Source: SZUA-229 sp041589175 (GTDB lineage: Bacteria > Pseudomonadota > Gammaproteobacteria > SZUA-229). From it: a stretch of DNA of 55,345 nt. Of this stretch, positions 24,957-34,722 are shown one piece after another (position 1 is the first letter of the stretch; every line of letters begins with the position of its first letter). Position numbers and translations under genes: made by a program. Where the stretch lies: the NCBI GenBank assembly GCA_041589175.1, contig JBFHWF010000010.1:1-55345 (forward strand). Direction: 5' to 3'. The notes beneath the pieces were generated by a model. The model saw only the letters and a program-made list of their open reading frames with translations, had not been told where the DNA came from and made no database searches.

Positions 24957-25980
24957 GTATTAAGGCTCGATACGCTTCTGGTATGGTCAGGTTAAACTGC
25001 TTTACGATATTTTTATTTATGCCGGTTTTATGTTGTAAAACCGGAGAAATATCCTCGTCTCCCAGACTTGATGATACATCGTATTGTTCAAGCCGCTGGA
25101 GCAGTGCATCTGCAATTGCATCATCATCGGGCATAACATACATCAGGCCACCAAACGATAATAATGAGGGACTAAATACAACCAGCTGCCGACCACGGCG
25201 AGAGGCATATGCCATCACTTCTTTCAATGCCTTACTGCTGAGGATGCGATTATCAGGAACTATCCACTGACCCTGTATATCCAGACTCATTTTTTTGCTG
25301 GCGTATAAAAACTCTTTATCATTGGCAACCGTACTGACTGAAATCTGTATCCCCTGCTGTTTTGCTGCTTCACGTGCGCGCCCGATAAAGTCCTGCATAT
25401 TCGGACCGGTGACTATAGCTACTCTGGCGAGCCCCGGTGAGACTGCCTTCCAGTCTCGAAATACATTTTCTGGCGAAGGCAGGGCGCTCACTCCTTTCAT
25501 ACTGTCAGAAATAAAACTGAAATCTGCGTAGTTAACGACATGGCTAAATAATACCGTCTTTCCTGGTAACTGACTGGCAAGACGCGCAGCACGTAAACCC
25601 AGTGCAATGATGATGCCCTTATCAGAGTGCTCAATATCTTCAAGCAGCGACTGATTACTGGCACGATTCGAACTCAATGATAGTTGTATAGCCCTGTCAC
25701 CCAGCTTATCTGCCATGCGCCTGGCGACTGCCTGATAGGTGTCAAGGTCACCACTTAGTAACAGAATAACTTTTTCTAGCGGTGCGTCGACGACAGCTTT
25801 CGGCTCAGGTGCTGGTTTGAGCACCGGCTTTACATCGGGCTTTTCTATCACAGGCTGCTCGACTGGCTTCTGCTTTACTGGCTGAACACAGCCACTTACT
25901 ATCAGCACGACAAGTAAGGCAACCAGCATATGCTGTAATAAACTGTTATGAGCCCTGTTACGAATGGCAGGGATTGGCAT
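24946..25980 (-). CDS. Periplasmic substrate-binding-like lipoprotein (ABC transporter substrate-binding family PF04392 type)
   Basis: I start it at ATG 25980, seven bases after AGAGG, which gives 344 residues; an upstream start would put an extra Phe-rich stretch before the signal. The lipobox VSGC sets the lipidated Cys at residue 31. A Pro/Lys/Val-rich linker (about 32-75) follows, then a periplasmic-binding fold with features like ALGLRAARLA, VVNYADF and SFGGLMYVMPDDD. No ABC permease or ATPase is adjacent. It overlaps the GGDEF/EAL gene downstream, so a ligand sensor role is more likely than transport. The family call rests on overall pattern and is moderately sure. Confidence 0.7.
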   Translation of the reverse strand: MPIPAIRNRAHNSLLQHMLVALLVVLIVSGCVQPVKQKPVEQPVIEKPDVKPVLKPAPEPKAVVDAPLEKVILLLSGDLDTYQAVARRMADKLGDRAIQLSLSSNRASNQSLLEDIEHSDKGIIIALGLRAARLASQLPGKTVLFSHVVNYADFSFISDSMKGVSALPSPENVFRDWKAVSPGLARVAIVTGPNMQDFIGRAREAAKQQGIQISVSTVANDKEFLYASKKMSLDIQGQWIVPDNRILSSKALKEVMAYASRRGRQLVVFSPSLLSFGGLMYVMPDDDAIADALLQRLEQYDVSSSLGDEDISPVLQHKTGINKNIVKQFNLTIPEAYRALIHGE

Positions 25981-26251
25981 CTGCCAGCCTCTCTTATTTG
26001 TTCTGTTAGCGAATAAAATCACCTGAATCATCACTAGAAAAGCATGCACCCTGAACGCCAGATATTAGTCATTCAGGAGCAGGCACTCCGGTGGCGATAT
26101 ATCTTGATGATTCAGGCATACCCAAAGCTACCTGCTGAGTTTACCCGTACTGGACAGGCGATATAAGAATAAATTTAGCATAATCTGCCCTACTTCACAG
26201 TCTTGCAACTCAGTACTGGCTGAGAGGCGCAACATGGCAGACTAAGAGGCT

Positions 26252-27076
26252 CTAACGAATCCGGCAGTTGAGTCGACGGTGCTTGAGCACCTGGAAGTTA
26301 CGACGAGTGGTCTCCAGCACATTGCGTTCGAGTTCAGTGATTACCACTCCCGGCCCTGTGCCCACACTTCCCAGGACATTGCCCCATGGGTTAACGATCA
26401 TACTGTGTCCATATGTCTGTCGATTATTGACGTGATATCCACCCTGGGCAGCAGCGATCACAAAGCACTGATTTTCAATAGCCCTGGCTCGTATTAACGG
26501 CTCCCAGTGTGATTGCCCGGTGAAGGCAGTAAAAGCTGAAGGTATAACGCAAACCTCCATGCCCTGGTCAACCATAGTCCTGAAAAGCTCAGGAAAACGC
26601 AGATCATAACAGACACTTAGGCCTATACGACCAAATGGCGAATCTATCACAACAATCTCTTCACCCGCGACAGTTGTTTCAGATTCGTTATAGGTCTCAT
26701 TTTTTTCTTCGATTAATACATCAAACATATGTATCTTGTCATAACGTGCGACCATTTCACCTTTGTCGTTATAAACAAGACTACTTGAATACGCCTTACC
26801 CTGCTCTTCACTTTTTATTGGGATCGTTCCACCAACAATCCAGGCATTGTGTCGAGCTGACTGCGTTGCCAGAAAGTTTTGTACCAGACCTTCACCCATA
26901 GCTTCTGCATTCGCCACTCTCTCTTTTTCACTAAGTGGCATCTGTGAAAAGTTTTCTGGCAGCACAATAAGCTCAGCACCTTGAGAAGCGGCCTGCCCTA
27001 TGAGTTTTGCAGCCTCATCTAAATTAGCCTGAATATTGGGCCCTGATGTCATTTGTATTGCAGCGGCTTTACTCAT
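26252..27076 (-). CDS. Nitrilase-superfamily amidase (Nit1/deaminated glutathione amidase-like)
   Basis: The 274-residue protein has the Glu-Lys-Cys triad of carbon-nitrogen hydrolases: Glu41 in VLPENF, Lys114 in YDKIHMFDV, and Cys156 in SVCYDLRFPELFR. The KIHMFDV and CYDLRFPE blocks are those of the Nit subgroup, which hydrolyses deaminated glutathione. No signal peptide is present. The start overlaps the upstream small gene by four bases, so the two are coupled downstream of yhdP, the place where a Nit-like gene is common in gammaproteobacteria. Confidence 0.9.
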   Translation of the reverse strand: MSKAAAIQMTSGPNIQANLDEAAKLIGQAASQGAELIVLPENFSQMPLSEKERVANAEAMGEGLVQNFLATQSARHNAWIVGGTIPIKSEEQGKAYSSSLVYNDKGEMVARYDKIHMFDVLIEEKNETYNESETTVAGEEIVVIDSPFGRIGLSVCYDLRFPELFRTMVDQGMEVCVIPSAFTAFTGQSHWEPLIRARAIENQCFVIAAAQGGYHVNNRQTYGHSMIVNPWGNVLGSVGTGPGVVITELERNVLETTRRNFQVLKHRRLNCRIR

Positions 27077-27429
27077 TGATTCCTCACAACTTCATATAAA
27101 CTTAGATTAATAACATCACTAGCATCACTACCGGGTGTGAGCCTCATGTGATCAGACGGCACACCCAGCGAGACCAACCAGCTCTTAAGCTCTTCTGCCC
27201 ACAATTCACCTTCCTCCCCACCGGGAAAACGAATTTCAATTATGGTCGATGGCTTTTCTGCCCATGCATTTACAAAGCTTACAAGTTCATCAACTTTAAG
27301 TAACGCTTCGCCATGCCTGCTGACTTCCCATATTTCAGCGCTTAATTTTACACCTGAAGACTCGACTGCACTAGCTGCTGACCAGACCATAAAGAAAGGC
27401 AATATCATAATCCACTGCACTTTATTCAT
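27073..27429 (-). CDS. Small exported protein of unknown function
   Basis: The protein has 118 residues from ATG 27429, seven bases after GAAGAG; a start five codons earlier is also possible. It begins with a signal peptide (NKVQWIMILPFFMVWSAASA, cleavage near residue 21). The mature part contains EIRFPGGEEGELWAEELKSW followed by a GVPSDHMRLTPG segment. That pattern, a short beta strand then a helix then a loop, resembles half of an OmpA-like fold, but the peptidoglycan-binding residues are not visible. I do not recognise a family. It overlaps yhdP and nit, so it belongs to the yhdP operon. Confidence 0.72.
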   Translation of the reverse strand: MNKVQWIMILPFFMVWSAASAVESSGVKLSAEIWEVSRHGEALLKVDELVSFVNAWAEKPSTIIEIRFPGGEEGELWAEELKSWLVSLGVPSDHMRLTPGSDASDVINLSLYEVVRNQ

Positions 27430-30400
27430 CGGCGAACTCTTCATCAGTTTCCGTTTCTGTTTCTACCACTGGCCTGGAAACAAGTTTGACATCGGGATCT
27501 GCCATTGTTCCCGTTATTCGATATTCATATTCTGTCAGACTGTCTGGGTCGAATATTTTATTAAACAGATAGACGATCCCACCGACAGTAGGCCCTGCAA
27601 CAACGGCACTGCCCAGTGTAACTGTCGAACTGATATGCGGCTTAACCTTCACCAGCTGTGAGACCTGCTGTCTCGGAATATCTAGACTACCACTAATGCC
27701 CATATCTGCAACCTTACTTTCGATTTTAAAGTTCTCACTATAAGCACTACCATGCCTGAATGAGAAATTCCCTGTTGCCTTATCGAAAGGAAAACCACTG
27801 GATAACTGTTTGGCAAAATCGAGTGAAAACAGCGTTTTCACACTAAAGATACCCAGCATTTTTCCCGCGCCTACATCAATTTTGCGAATAGCGCCATCAG
27901 CCATATCAAGACGCCCTTTCCCTTGCAGCAGATTCCAGCTGAAATTTTGCGGAGAATCATCCCACTTAATATTCAGCCCAACTGTACCCGAGCCACCTTT
28001 TATCGCGTTACTAACATCAATCTGCGATAGCATTTCACCCAGATCTGAAACCGTCACATCTACATTAAACCCGGTGCGATGCTTATCACTCCAGCCAGAA
28101 TACCAGTATCCAACTCCATTGACCTGATAGTGTTCCGCATCCAGCTTTATGCTCTTGAAATCCATTCCGGCATTACTCTGGGTTGTTGCCATCTCAACAT
28201 TTTTAAACGTAAAATCTCGCCAGCGAAGATTCTTTGACACAAATTTAAGCGAAGGAATATTTCGTGGAAACAGACTTCTCTCCGATCGCTCAACAGACTC
28301 AGGAACTGTAATCAGAAACTGGTTGAGATCAAAATAATCCAGATTAATATCGATCATCTCCGCCTGTTTAGCAATGTCCATCACACCCTTTACGGATTCA
28401 GTATCTGTTGTTAACAACCAGTTCTGATCAAATTCATGCAATGATATAAAGCCTCTATCCTTGAGCTGCAGATCATACTTCACATTCCCACTCTTAAGCA
28501 TCTGCATGCGGAAATCCACAGGCAATGACTGTTGCTCCTGCTTGTAAAGAGCACCTGGGAAATACACATTTGCTCCCTGCAGGCTTGATGTCATATTAAG
28601 ATCCATCAACAGGTCTAGCGGCTTATCGGATGAGTAGAGATTAAGCTCGAGACTCATATCCGTGCTACCCGTCAATCGGTGCTGGTATTCTTTTAATGGC
28701 GAGAGAAGCGATCTGGCACTTATATTGCCTGAAGTATTGAAATTATATCTGTATATTCCCTCCTCAGACCTGGATGTATTCAAGTCAAGCATCATTGGCA
28801 TTCCATCTAGCCTGTATTTCATTTCGGGTATTTCAAAATACCCATCATTAAAAGTCACGACACCCGCAACTCCGCTCAGCAGATAGTTCTGAGGTTTAAG
28901 GTCAACTATTCCGTTCTGAGTCGAATATTTTCCGGACCAGCGAGTGACCTCATCCGTCGACAATGGAATAGATAACTTAAGATCAAGCTTCCCATCACCT
29001 GCAAGCTCTATTTTTTCCACATAGTCGGGTATGAAGCTTCGCAAACCACTATTTATCAGATATTTCTGTATGTCTGAAAGACTGGCTAATACGTTGCCGT
29101 CCACATCTAGCCTGGCAGTAGAAAAATCATCTATAACAATCAGAGCTGATTGAATGACCGAGTCATAAATCTGCCCAGTTTTGGCAGCAATACTCATTGA
29201 CATATTTTCGAAACGCGCATGGGATTCTATACCCGTGATAGCAGGCCAGCCAGGCATATAATCCAGTTCAAAGTCCTGGGTATTAAATACAGCTAGCGAT
29301 ACCCCCTGAGCTTTCCTGAATGGCATATCCTGCAGATAGCCATAAAACTGATACGCCCCATCCTTAATCAAACCTGATACGATTCCCTTATCGAGCCATG
29401 CAACTGTATCCGCACCCATGATACCTGCAGGCAGATAGCGACTTACGTATTTGGCATTACCATTCCGAAATCTCGTTGTCAGATCCATGAATGGCCTGTC
29501 TTTCCCCAATCGCAGATCGAGTCGCGTCTCTGTTTCAATATGCTCCGTATTCGCCAGCAACGAGCCAGAGCGAACACTTAATCCTTCACCATAATTAAAA
29601 CTTACAATACCCTGTAATAATTTCAGGGTAATATCATTTCTGAAAAGTTTATTAAACGAGAGACGAACCTGCTTTGACTCAAGTGCCAGCCATGTTTCAC
29701 CGGCATAGTAAATAACCGAGCCATCCAGGTTTTCTATTTTAAGTGGTTCATTATCAGGCAGGCTAAGCCCAACACCACTGAATTCTGTATTAATACGAAT
29801 ATTTTCAGGGCGTTCCATTGGCAGAACAATATCCATATTTCTGAAGTATCCCTGAGGCTTGTGTTTCTCCAGTAATTCAAGCCACCCAACCTGCTTTTCA
29901 TCAAAACTGAAAATCATCCCCGCGAGATAACTCAGACTTTCCACTCTGGCATAGTCAGCTTCTAATTTAAGCTCTTTATCGAGCTCAGACATAACAACCG
30001 AAATTGCTGAAGCGCGTTCAGGCAGGCTTTCGTTGCGCGCTGAACGTAATTCACGGATATCTGCAATCCAGCCAGTTTCTTTACGTTGCCACTGAACCCT
30101 TCCTTCAAGTACATCCAGGTTCCAGCTTTTTACAGAATCGGCAAGATAGTGCACAGCAAGATCTGATATATCGAAAGTACTGCGTACACGGTCTATATGC
30201 GTATCCTGCCACTCAAGCCAGATTTCATTGTTAACTCTAGCATTGACAGCAAGCGCAGAACCACGCCAGTAATCATTAATCCAGGGAGCAACATTAACTT
30301 CTTTTAATGAGAGATAGGCCTTGCCACGAAGATTTCTGAACTCGAAGATATCACCATAGGTTTCGACAATAACATGCGCAGCCTTACCATAGCGCTCTGG

Positions 30401-31090
30401 AAGTTCTGTTTTAATTTCGAACTTATGCTGCTCACCATCGTTATACAATCGCAAATTAAAGTTTTTCAGGGTTTTGTCATATAACTGACCACGGTGATGG
30501 AACAAACGTATCTGGCTATTGATGATGCGAAAATTTAAATTATTAATGAGGCTTTTAATTTCTTCACTGATAGTCAGACCCTGACTACTCGTATCACCTG
30601 TAGCTGAACTTATGACAGCATCGACATTTTCGTTCAGCACAAAATCCTGAACAATTAACTGGGATGATTCATTCACCCCAATCTGTATATTTAGCCCATC
30701 GAGAATAATCTCATTGATTGCCGGGATGCCCGTTTGTAATGTATTTATCCAGTCAAGGCTAAGATCAATTTCATCGACATGTATAAGGCGACTATTATCC
30801 ACCGGTGATGAGATCGTTACATCGATAAGATTAAGACGCGGGATAAGCCAGTAAATCTCGGCATCAAGACGACCAATCTTCAGATCAACACCGAGCTGCT
30901 CGGATACCGTCTTCTCGATTGCAATCCTGTAATCAGGAATTGATTTAATTGTTACCCTGATCAGAGTGAAACCGATTGCCGAAATAATCACACTCAGAGC
31001 AAACAGAATCAGTACCAGGTTTTTTATACGTCTGGCAGTTACAGCTTTTCGCTTGAATCTACGCTGATCAGACACGGCAATCCGACTCAC
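27422..31090 (-). CDS. yhdP: YhdP-family AsmA-like phospholipid transport protein
   Basis: This very long protein (1222 residues) has one N-terminal membrane helix (about 24-45) after a basic segment, then an extended periplasmic beta-strand domain and a C-terminal segment VVAGPTVGGIVYLFNKIF with the family's GG/LFNKIF pattern. E. coli YhdP (1266 residues) belongs to the AsmA-like bridge proteins that carry phospholipid to the outer membrane. The start is GTG 31090, 10 bases after rng; the ribosome site is poor. The order rng-yhdP is the usual one. Confidence 0.92.
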   Translation of the reverse strand: MSRIAVSDQRRFKRKAVTARRIKNLVLILFALSVIISAIGFTLIRVTIKSIPDYRIAIEKTVSEQLGVDLKIGRLDAEIYWLIPRLNLIDVTISSPVDNSRLIHVDEIDLSLDWINTLQTGIPAINEIILDGLNIQIGVNESSQLIVQDFVLNENVDAVISSATGDTSSQGLTISEEIKSLINNLNFRIINSQIRLFHHRGQLYDKTLKNFNLRLYNDGEQHKFEIKTELPERYGKAAHVIVETYGDIFEFRNLRGKAYLSLKEVNVAPWINDYWRGSALAVNARVNNEIWLEWQDTHIDRVRSTFDISDLAVHYLADSVKSWNLDVLEGRVQWQRKETGWIADIRELRSARNESLPERASAISVVMSELDKELKLEADYARVESLSYLAGMIFSFDEKQVGWLELLEKHKPQGYFRNMDIVLPMERPENIRINTEFSGVGLSLPDNEPLKIENLDGSVIYYAGETWLALESKQVRLSFNKLFRNDITLKLLQGIVSFNYGEGLSVRSGSLLANTEHIETETRLDLRLGKDRPFMDLTTRFRNGNAKYVSRYLPAGIMGADTVAWLDKGIVSGLIKDGAYQFYGYLQDMPFRKAQGVSLAVFNTQDFELDYMPGWPAITGIESHARFENMSMSIAAKTGQIYDSVIQSALIVIDDFSTARLDVDGNVLASLSDIQKYLINSGLRSFIPDYVEKIELAGDGKLDLKLSIPLSTDEVTRWSGKYSTQNGIVDLKPQNYLLSGVAGVVTFNDGYFEIPEMKYRLDGMPMMLDLNTSRSEEGIYRYNFNTSGNISARSLLSPLKEYQHRLTGSTDMSLELNLYSSDKPLDLLMDLNMTSSLQGANVYFPGALYKQEQQSLPVDFRMQMLKSGNVKYDLQLKDRGFISLHEFDQNWLLTTDTESVKGVMDIAKQAEMIDINLDYFDLNQFLITVPESVERSERSLFPRNIPSLKFVSKNLRWRDFTFKNVEMATTQSNAGMDFKSIKLDAEHYQVNGVGYWYSGWSDKHRTGFNVDVTVSDLGEMLSQIDVSNAIKGGSGTVGLNIKWDDSPQNFSWNLLQGKGRLDMADGAIRKIDVGAGKMLGIFSVKTLFSLDFAKQLSSGFPFDKATGNFSFRHGSAYSENFKIESKVADMGISGSLDIPRQQVSQLVKVKPHISSTVTLGSAVVAGPTVGGIVYLFNKIFDPDSLTEYEYRITGTMADPDVKLVSRPVVETETETDEEFADE

Positions 31091-31099
31091 TCACAGATA

Positions 31100-32557
31100 T
31101 TACATGATGACAACATCGAACTGCTCCTGTGTGTAGAGCGATTCGACCTGCAGTTTAATTGGCACACCAATGAAGTCTTCAAGTTCAGCCAGACTACTGG
31201 ACTCCTCGTCAACCAGAAGATCAATAACATCCTGTGCTGCAAGCACCAGTAGCTGACGTGCATCAAACTGGCGAGCCTCACGTAAAATCTCGCGAAAAAT
31301 CTCGAAGCATACGGTTTCTGCGCTTTTCACATAACCCTTACCTTCACAGGTCGGACAGGTTTCACACAACACATGTTCCAGGCTTTCTCGGGTACGCTTG
31401 CGCGTCATTTCTACCAGCCCCAGCGATGACACTTCACATACCTGGGTACGTGCATGATCTTTTTCCAGCGCTTTTTCGAGTGCACGTAATACCTGGGCGC
31501 GATGATCCTCTTCCACCATATCGATAAAATCGATGATGATAATGCCACCCAGGTTTCTTAATCGTAACTGACGAGCTATCGCCTGTGCGGCTTCAAGATT
31601 TGTTTTGAATATTGTTTCTTCCAGATTTCGATGACCAACGAATGCTCCGGTATTAACATCGATCGTCGTCATCGCCTCTGTCTGGTCGATAATCAGATAG
31701 CCACCTGATTTCAGATGTGTCTTACGCTCCAGCGCTTTCTGGATTTCATCTTCAACACCATACAGGTCGAATATGGGACGTTCACCCGGATAATGCTCGA
31801 TCTTGTTCTGTGCCTCCAGCGACAGCTTTTCGGCAAAACGCTGCATCTTACGACTGGTTTCCCTTGAGTCTACACGTATTTTTTCCAGATCATCATCGAT
31901 CATATCGCGTAATACACGCATGGGGAGCGAGAGATCTTCGTGTATGACATTACCTGCTGACACTTCCCGTGCCTGTTCACTGATCGAACCCCAGAGTTTA
32001 TTGAGAAAGAGAATATCCTGCACCATAGATTCCGGGCTAGCAGTTTCTGCCGCTGTGCGAATGATATACCCCGATTCGCCCAGCAACTCGCGTTGTTCCA
32101 TCAACATATCGCGTAATCGCTCACGTTCCGATTCATCTTCGATACGCGATGACACACCAACATTTGCAGAGTTTGGCATAAACACAAGATACCTCGAAGG
32201 TATTGTAATATGCGCTGTCAGCCGTGCCCCCTTGGTTCCAATAGGGTCCTTGATAACCTGCACCAGCACATCCTGCCCTTCTGATAACAGGCTGGATATA
32301 TTCGGTCGATTACCATTCGCTTCTGCATGTCCCTGTGCAATATCTGAGACATGAAGAAAAGCCGCCCTCTCCATTCCAACTTCAACGAAGGCTGCCTCCA
32401 TACCCGGCAATACTCGACACACTCGCCCTTTGTATATATTTCCAACCAGGCCTTTACTTCGACTACGCTCGATATAAATTTCCTGCAATACACCATTTTC
32501 AAGAATCGCAACTCGCGTTTCCTGTGGCGTCACATTAATTAATATTTCTTTACTCAT
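31100..32557 (-). CDS. rng: Ribonuclease G
   Basis: This 485-residue enzyme of the RNase E/G family has an S1-like domain near residues 37-120 and the catalytic aspartates Asp300 (TTIDVNTG) and Asp343 (IIIDFIDM). The CPTCEGKG zinc-link has Cys401 and Cys404. It processes the 5' end of 16S rRNA and some mRNAs. It lacks the long C-terminal tail of RNase E, so RNase G is the right name. It is preceded by maf, a conserved neighbour. Confidence 0.95.
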   Translation of the reverse strand: MSKEILINVTPQETRVAILENGVLQEIYIERSRSKGLVGNIYKGRVCRVLPGMEAAFVEVGMERAAFLHVSDIAQGHAEANGNRPNISSLLSEGQDVLVQVIKDPIGTKGARLTAHITIPSRYLVFMPNSANVGVSSRIEDESERERLRDMLMEQRELLGESGYIIRTAAETASPESMVQDILFLNKLWGSISEQAREVSAGNVIHEDLSLPMRVLRDMIDDDLEKIRVDSRETSRKMQRFAEKLSLEAQNKIEHYPGERPIFDLYGVEDEIQKALERKTHLKSGGYLIIDQTEAMTTIDVNTGAFVGHRNLEETIFKTNLEAAQAIARQLRLRNLGGIIIIDFIDMVEEDHRAQVLRALEKALEKDHARTQVCEVSSLGLVEMTRKRTRESLEHVLCETCPTCEGKGYVKSAETVCFEIFREILREARQFDARQLLVLAAQDVIDLLVDEESSSLAELEDFIGVPIKLQVESLYTQEQFDVVIM

Positions 32558-32577
32558 CCGTTTACCTGATACCGATG

Positions 32578-33186
32578 TTAGTTCCGCTGGCTTTCCAGTA
32601 ATTCAATTCCTGCCTGTTTCAACAACTCCGCTGTTTCATATAACGGCAACCCCATGATTGCAGAATAACTGCCTTCGATACGGCGAATAAACTGTGCCGC
32701 TATACCCTGTATACCATAAGCTCCGGCCTTATCAGCAGGCTCACCAGTTTGCCAGTAGGCGTCTATCTGTGAATCACTCAGGGGTGCAAATTCAACACGC
32801 GAAATATTTAACAGGCATTGCTGACGATCCTGCTGGCATAGTGCAACTGCGGTCATCACGTGATGATGTTGCCCCGCCAGTTTATGCAGCATTGCTATTC
32901 CATCCTGCCTGTCTTTTGGTTTACCCAGTATTTCATCATTCAGTACCACGATCGTATCCGAGCCAATGACGGGCCGTAGTGACTGTCGGCGAAAACCTTC
33001 ACAGGCCTTTTGCAGCGCAAGCCGCTTCACAAACTGCTCGGCTGATTCCCCGGCCTGATGAGATTCATCGATATCAACAGGAAGCACTTCACAGCAGACT
33101 CCAATTTGTTCAAGGAGTTCACGTCGCCTCGGTGAGGCAGACGCTAGCGTTATGATGGGTTGCTTATTATCAGCTGCTTTATTCAT
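32578..33186 (-). CDS. maf: Maf-family nucleoside triphosphate pyrophosphatase (YhdE-like)
   Basis: The 202-residue protein has the SASPRR motif at residues 16-21, the catalytic Asp77 in VIGSDTIV, and the LGKPKD loop. Maf/YhdE enzymes hydrolyse dTTP/UTP-type and modified nucleotides to monophosphates, acting in house-cleaning. The neighbours rng and yhdP are those of the YhdE gene in E. coli. Here the gene also lies directly downstream of rlmH. The ribosome site is weak. Confidence 0.93.
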   Translation of the reverse strand: MNKAADNKQPIITLASASPRRRELLEQIGVCCEVLPVDIDESHQAGESAEQFVKRLALQKACEGFRRQSLRPVIGSDTIVVLNDEILGKPKDRQDGIAMLHKLAGQHHHVMTAVALCQQDRQQCLLNISRVEFAPLSDSQIDAYWQTGEPADKAGAYGIQGIAAQFIRRIEGSYSAIMGLPLYETAELLKQAGIELLESQRN

Positions 33187-33228
33187 TTTTATTCTTGCAC
33201 ACTTTCATTCAGGCATACGGTTGTATTT

Positions 33229-33699
33229 TCAGGCCCGGTGATAGGGATGATTTCGGAGCACAGACCATGCACGATATAACTGCTCTGCCAGAATAACTCT
33301 TACCAGCGGGTGAGGAAAGGTCAGGGGTGATAAAGACCAGCGTTCATTTGCCAGAAGCCGACAGGATTCAGACAGGCCATCCGGACCTCCAACCAGCAAA
33401 CAGACATCCTGCCCGCCATGCATCCAGTGATCCATGCGCTGCGCAAGCTGTTCGGTTGAATAGGGTTTGCCTTTAACGTCCAGCACGACGATATGTGCCG
33501 AACGGGGAATTGCTGCCTGAATACGCTGGCATTCATCTTCCATAATGCGGGTAATATCGGCATTCTTGCCACGCTTTGATGCGGGAATTTCTTTCAGCTC
33601 GAGGCGAACGTCGGCGGGCATTCGCTGTGCATATTCACGGTAACCCTGTTCTACCCAGTCCGGCATTTTCTGGCCTACTGCCAGCAGCAGGATTCGCAT
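33229..33699 (-). CDS. rlmH: 23S rRNA (pseudouridine-1915-N3)-methyltransferase RlmH
   Basis: This 156-residue SPOUT methyltransferase starts MRILLLAVGQKMPDWVEQG and has the SAM-binding knot LLVGGPDGLSESC and a conserved C-terminus (HPLVRVILAEQLYRAW, ending YHRA). It methylates pseudouridine 1915 in helix 69 of 23S rRNA. It follows rsfS by 15 bases, the usual pairing of two late ribosome factors. Confidence 0.97.
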   Translation of the reverse strand: MRILLLAVGQKMPDWVEQGYREYAQRMPADVRLELKEIPASKRGKNADITRIMEDECQRIQAAIPRSAHIVVLDVKGKPYSTEQLAQRMDHWMHGGQDVCLLVGGPDGLSESCRLLANERWSLSPLTFPHPLVRVILAEQLYRAWSVLRNHPYHRA

Positions 33700-33714
33700 G
33701 ATATTAGCTCCCGA

Positions 33715-34086
33715 TTAGCGTGACTCAGCACTCACCTCGGTAGACTCATCGAAGCTCCACAGCTTTTCCAGATCATAAAACTGCCTGACCTGGGGCTGCA
33801 TGATATGCACCACGACATCCCCAAGATCGACCAGCACCCACTCACCCTGCTCTTCGCCTTCGATACCTAGTGCTCGATGACCAGCTTTCTTGGCTTCCAG
33901 GGCGACATTAGAAGCTATGGATTTTACGTGGCGACTGGAGGTACCACTGGCAATAACAAGCAGATCGGTAACGCTGGTTTTATCTTTCACGTTGAGTTCG
34001 ACGATGTCTTCACCCTTCATGTCTTCGATCGCCGTAATGACGAGCTGTTTCAAGGCATCAATTGCCGCTGTTGCATTGTCTGGCAT
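33715..34086 (-). CDS. rsfS: Ribosomal silencing factor RsfS
   Basis: The 123-residue Iojap/RsfS protein has the signatures DLLVIASGTSSRHVKSIA, EGEEQGEWVLVDLGDVVVHIM and FYDLEKLW. RsfS binds uL14 and blocks subunit joining when nutrients are short. Its start lies 29 bases inside the end of nadD. No later in-frame start keeps the conserved N-terminal helix, so the overlap appears real. Confidence 0.96.
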   Translation of the reverse strand: MPDNATAAIDALKQLVITAIEDMKGEDIVELNVKDKTSVTDLLVIASGTSSRHVKSIASNVALEAKKAGHRALGIEGEEQGEWVLVDLGDVVVHIMQPQVRQFYDLEKLWSFDESTEVSAESR

Positions 34087-34693
34087 AGGCTGCTTCTAGC
34101 TTCTCTCTAATCGCTTCGGGTATCAGGAACCGGGTACTCTGGCCTGACTCAAGACATTGACGTATCTGGCTGGCAGAAATATCCAGTGGTGTAACACATT
34201 GTAACAGGATTTGCCCTGCGGATGTTTGCTGGAGTTGAGCCGGATCTTCAGTAATACCGGGCAATTGCATGGCTTCCTGCAGGCTGGCACCCGGGCGTGT
34301 CATCACTACCAGGTGGCATAACTCAAGTATAGCCTCCCAGCGATACCACTGCTGGAAGCCATTATAGGCATCCATCCCCATAATCAGGCAAAGTCGGTGA
34401 TGGGGTAAATCCTGTTGCAGGCTGGCGAGGGTATCAACCATATAGGATGGCCCCTCACGCTTCAGTTCACGACTATCGAGAACAAACTGAGGAATATCCA
34501 TGATGGCCTGTTGCACCAGCTCGGCCCGGGTCACATCATCCAGCAGTGGTTGCCCCCGATGGGGAGGAATGCGATTTGGAATAAAGCGAACCTGCGATAG
34601 CCCAAGCCGCTGCATCAGCTCAAGGGCAGAACGTAGATGCCCAAAGTGGATCGGGTCAAACGTTCCCCCCATGATACCGACAAGCTCAGCCAT
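34058..34693 (-). CDS. nadD: Nicotinate-nucleotide adenylyltransferase NadD
   Basis: The 211-residue nucleotidyltransferase has GGTFDPIHFGHL at residues 9-20, with the HXGH motif at His16 and His19, and an ISASQIR motif near the C-terminus in place of ISSTXXR. It makes deamido-NAD from nicotinate mononucleotide and ATP. Together with nadA it places two NAD steps in the window. It overlaps rsfS by 29 bases and follows proA by 29 bases. Confidence 0.96.
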   Translation of the reverse strand: MAELVGIMGGTFDPIHFGHLRSALELMQRLGLSQVRFIPNRIPPHRGQPLLDDVTRAELVQQAIMDIPQFVLDSRELKREGPSYMVDTLASLQQDLPHHRLCLIMGMDAYNGFQQWYRWEAILELCHLVVMTRPGASLQEAMQLPGITEDPAQLQQTSAGQILLQCVTPLDISASQIRQCLESGQSTRFLIPEAIREKLEAAYARQCNSGN

Positions 34694-34722
34694 TGCTTAG
34701 CCCCCGAACCTTGATGCGCTGA

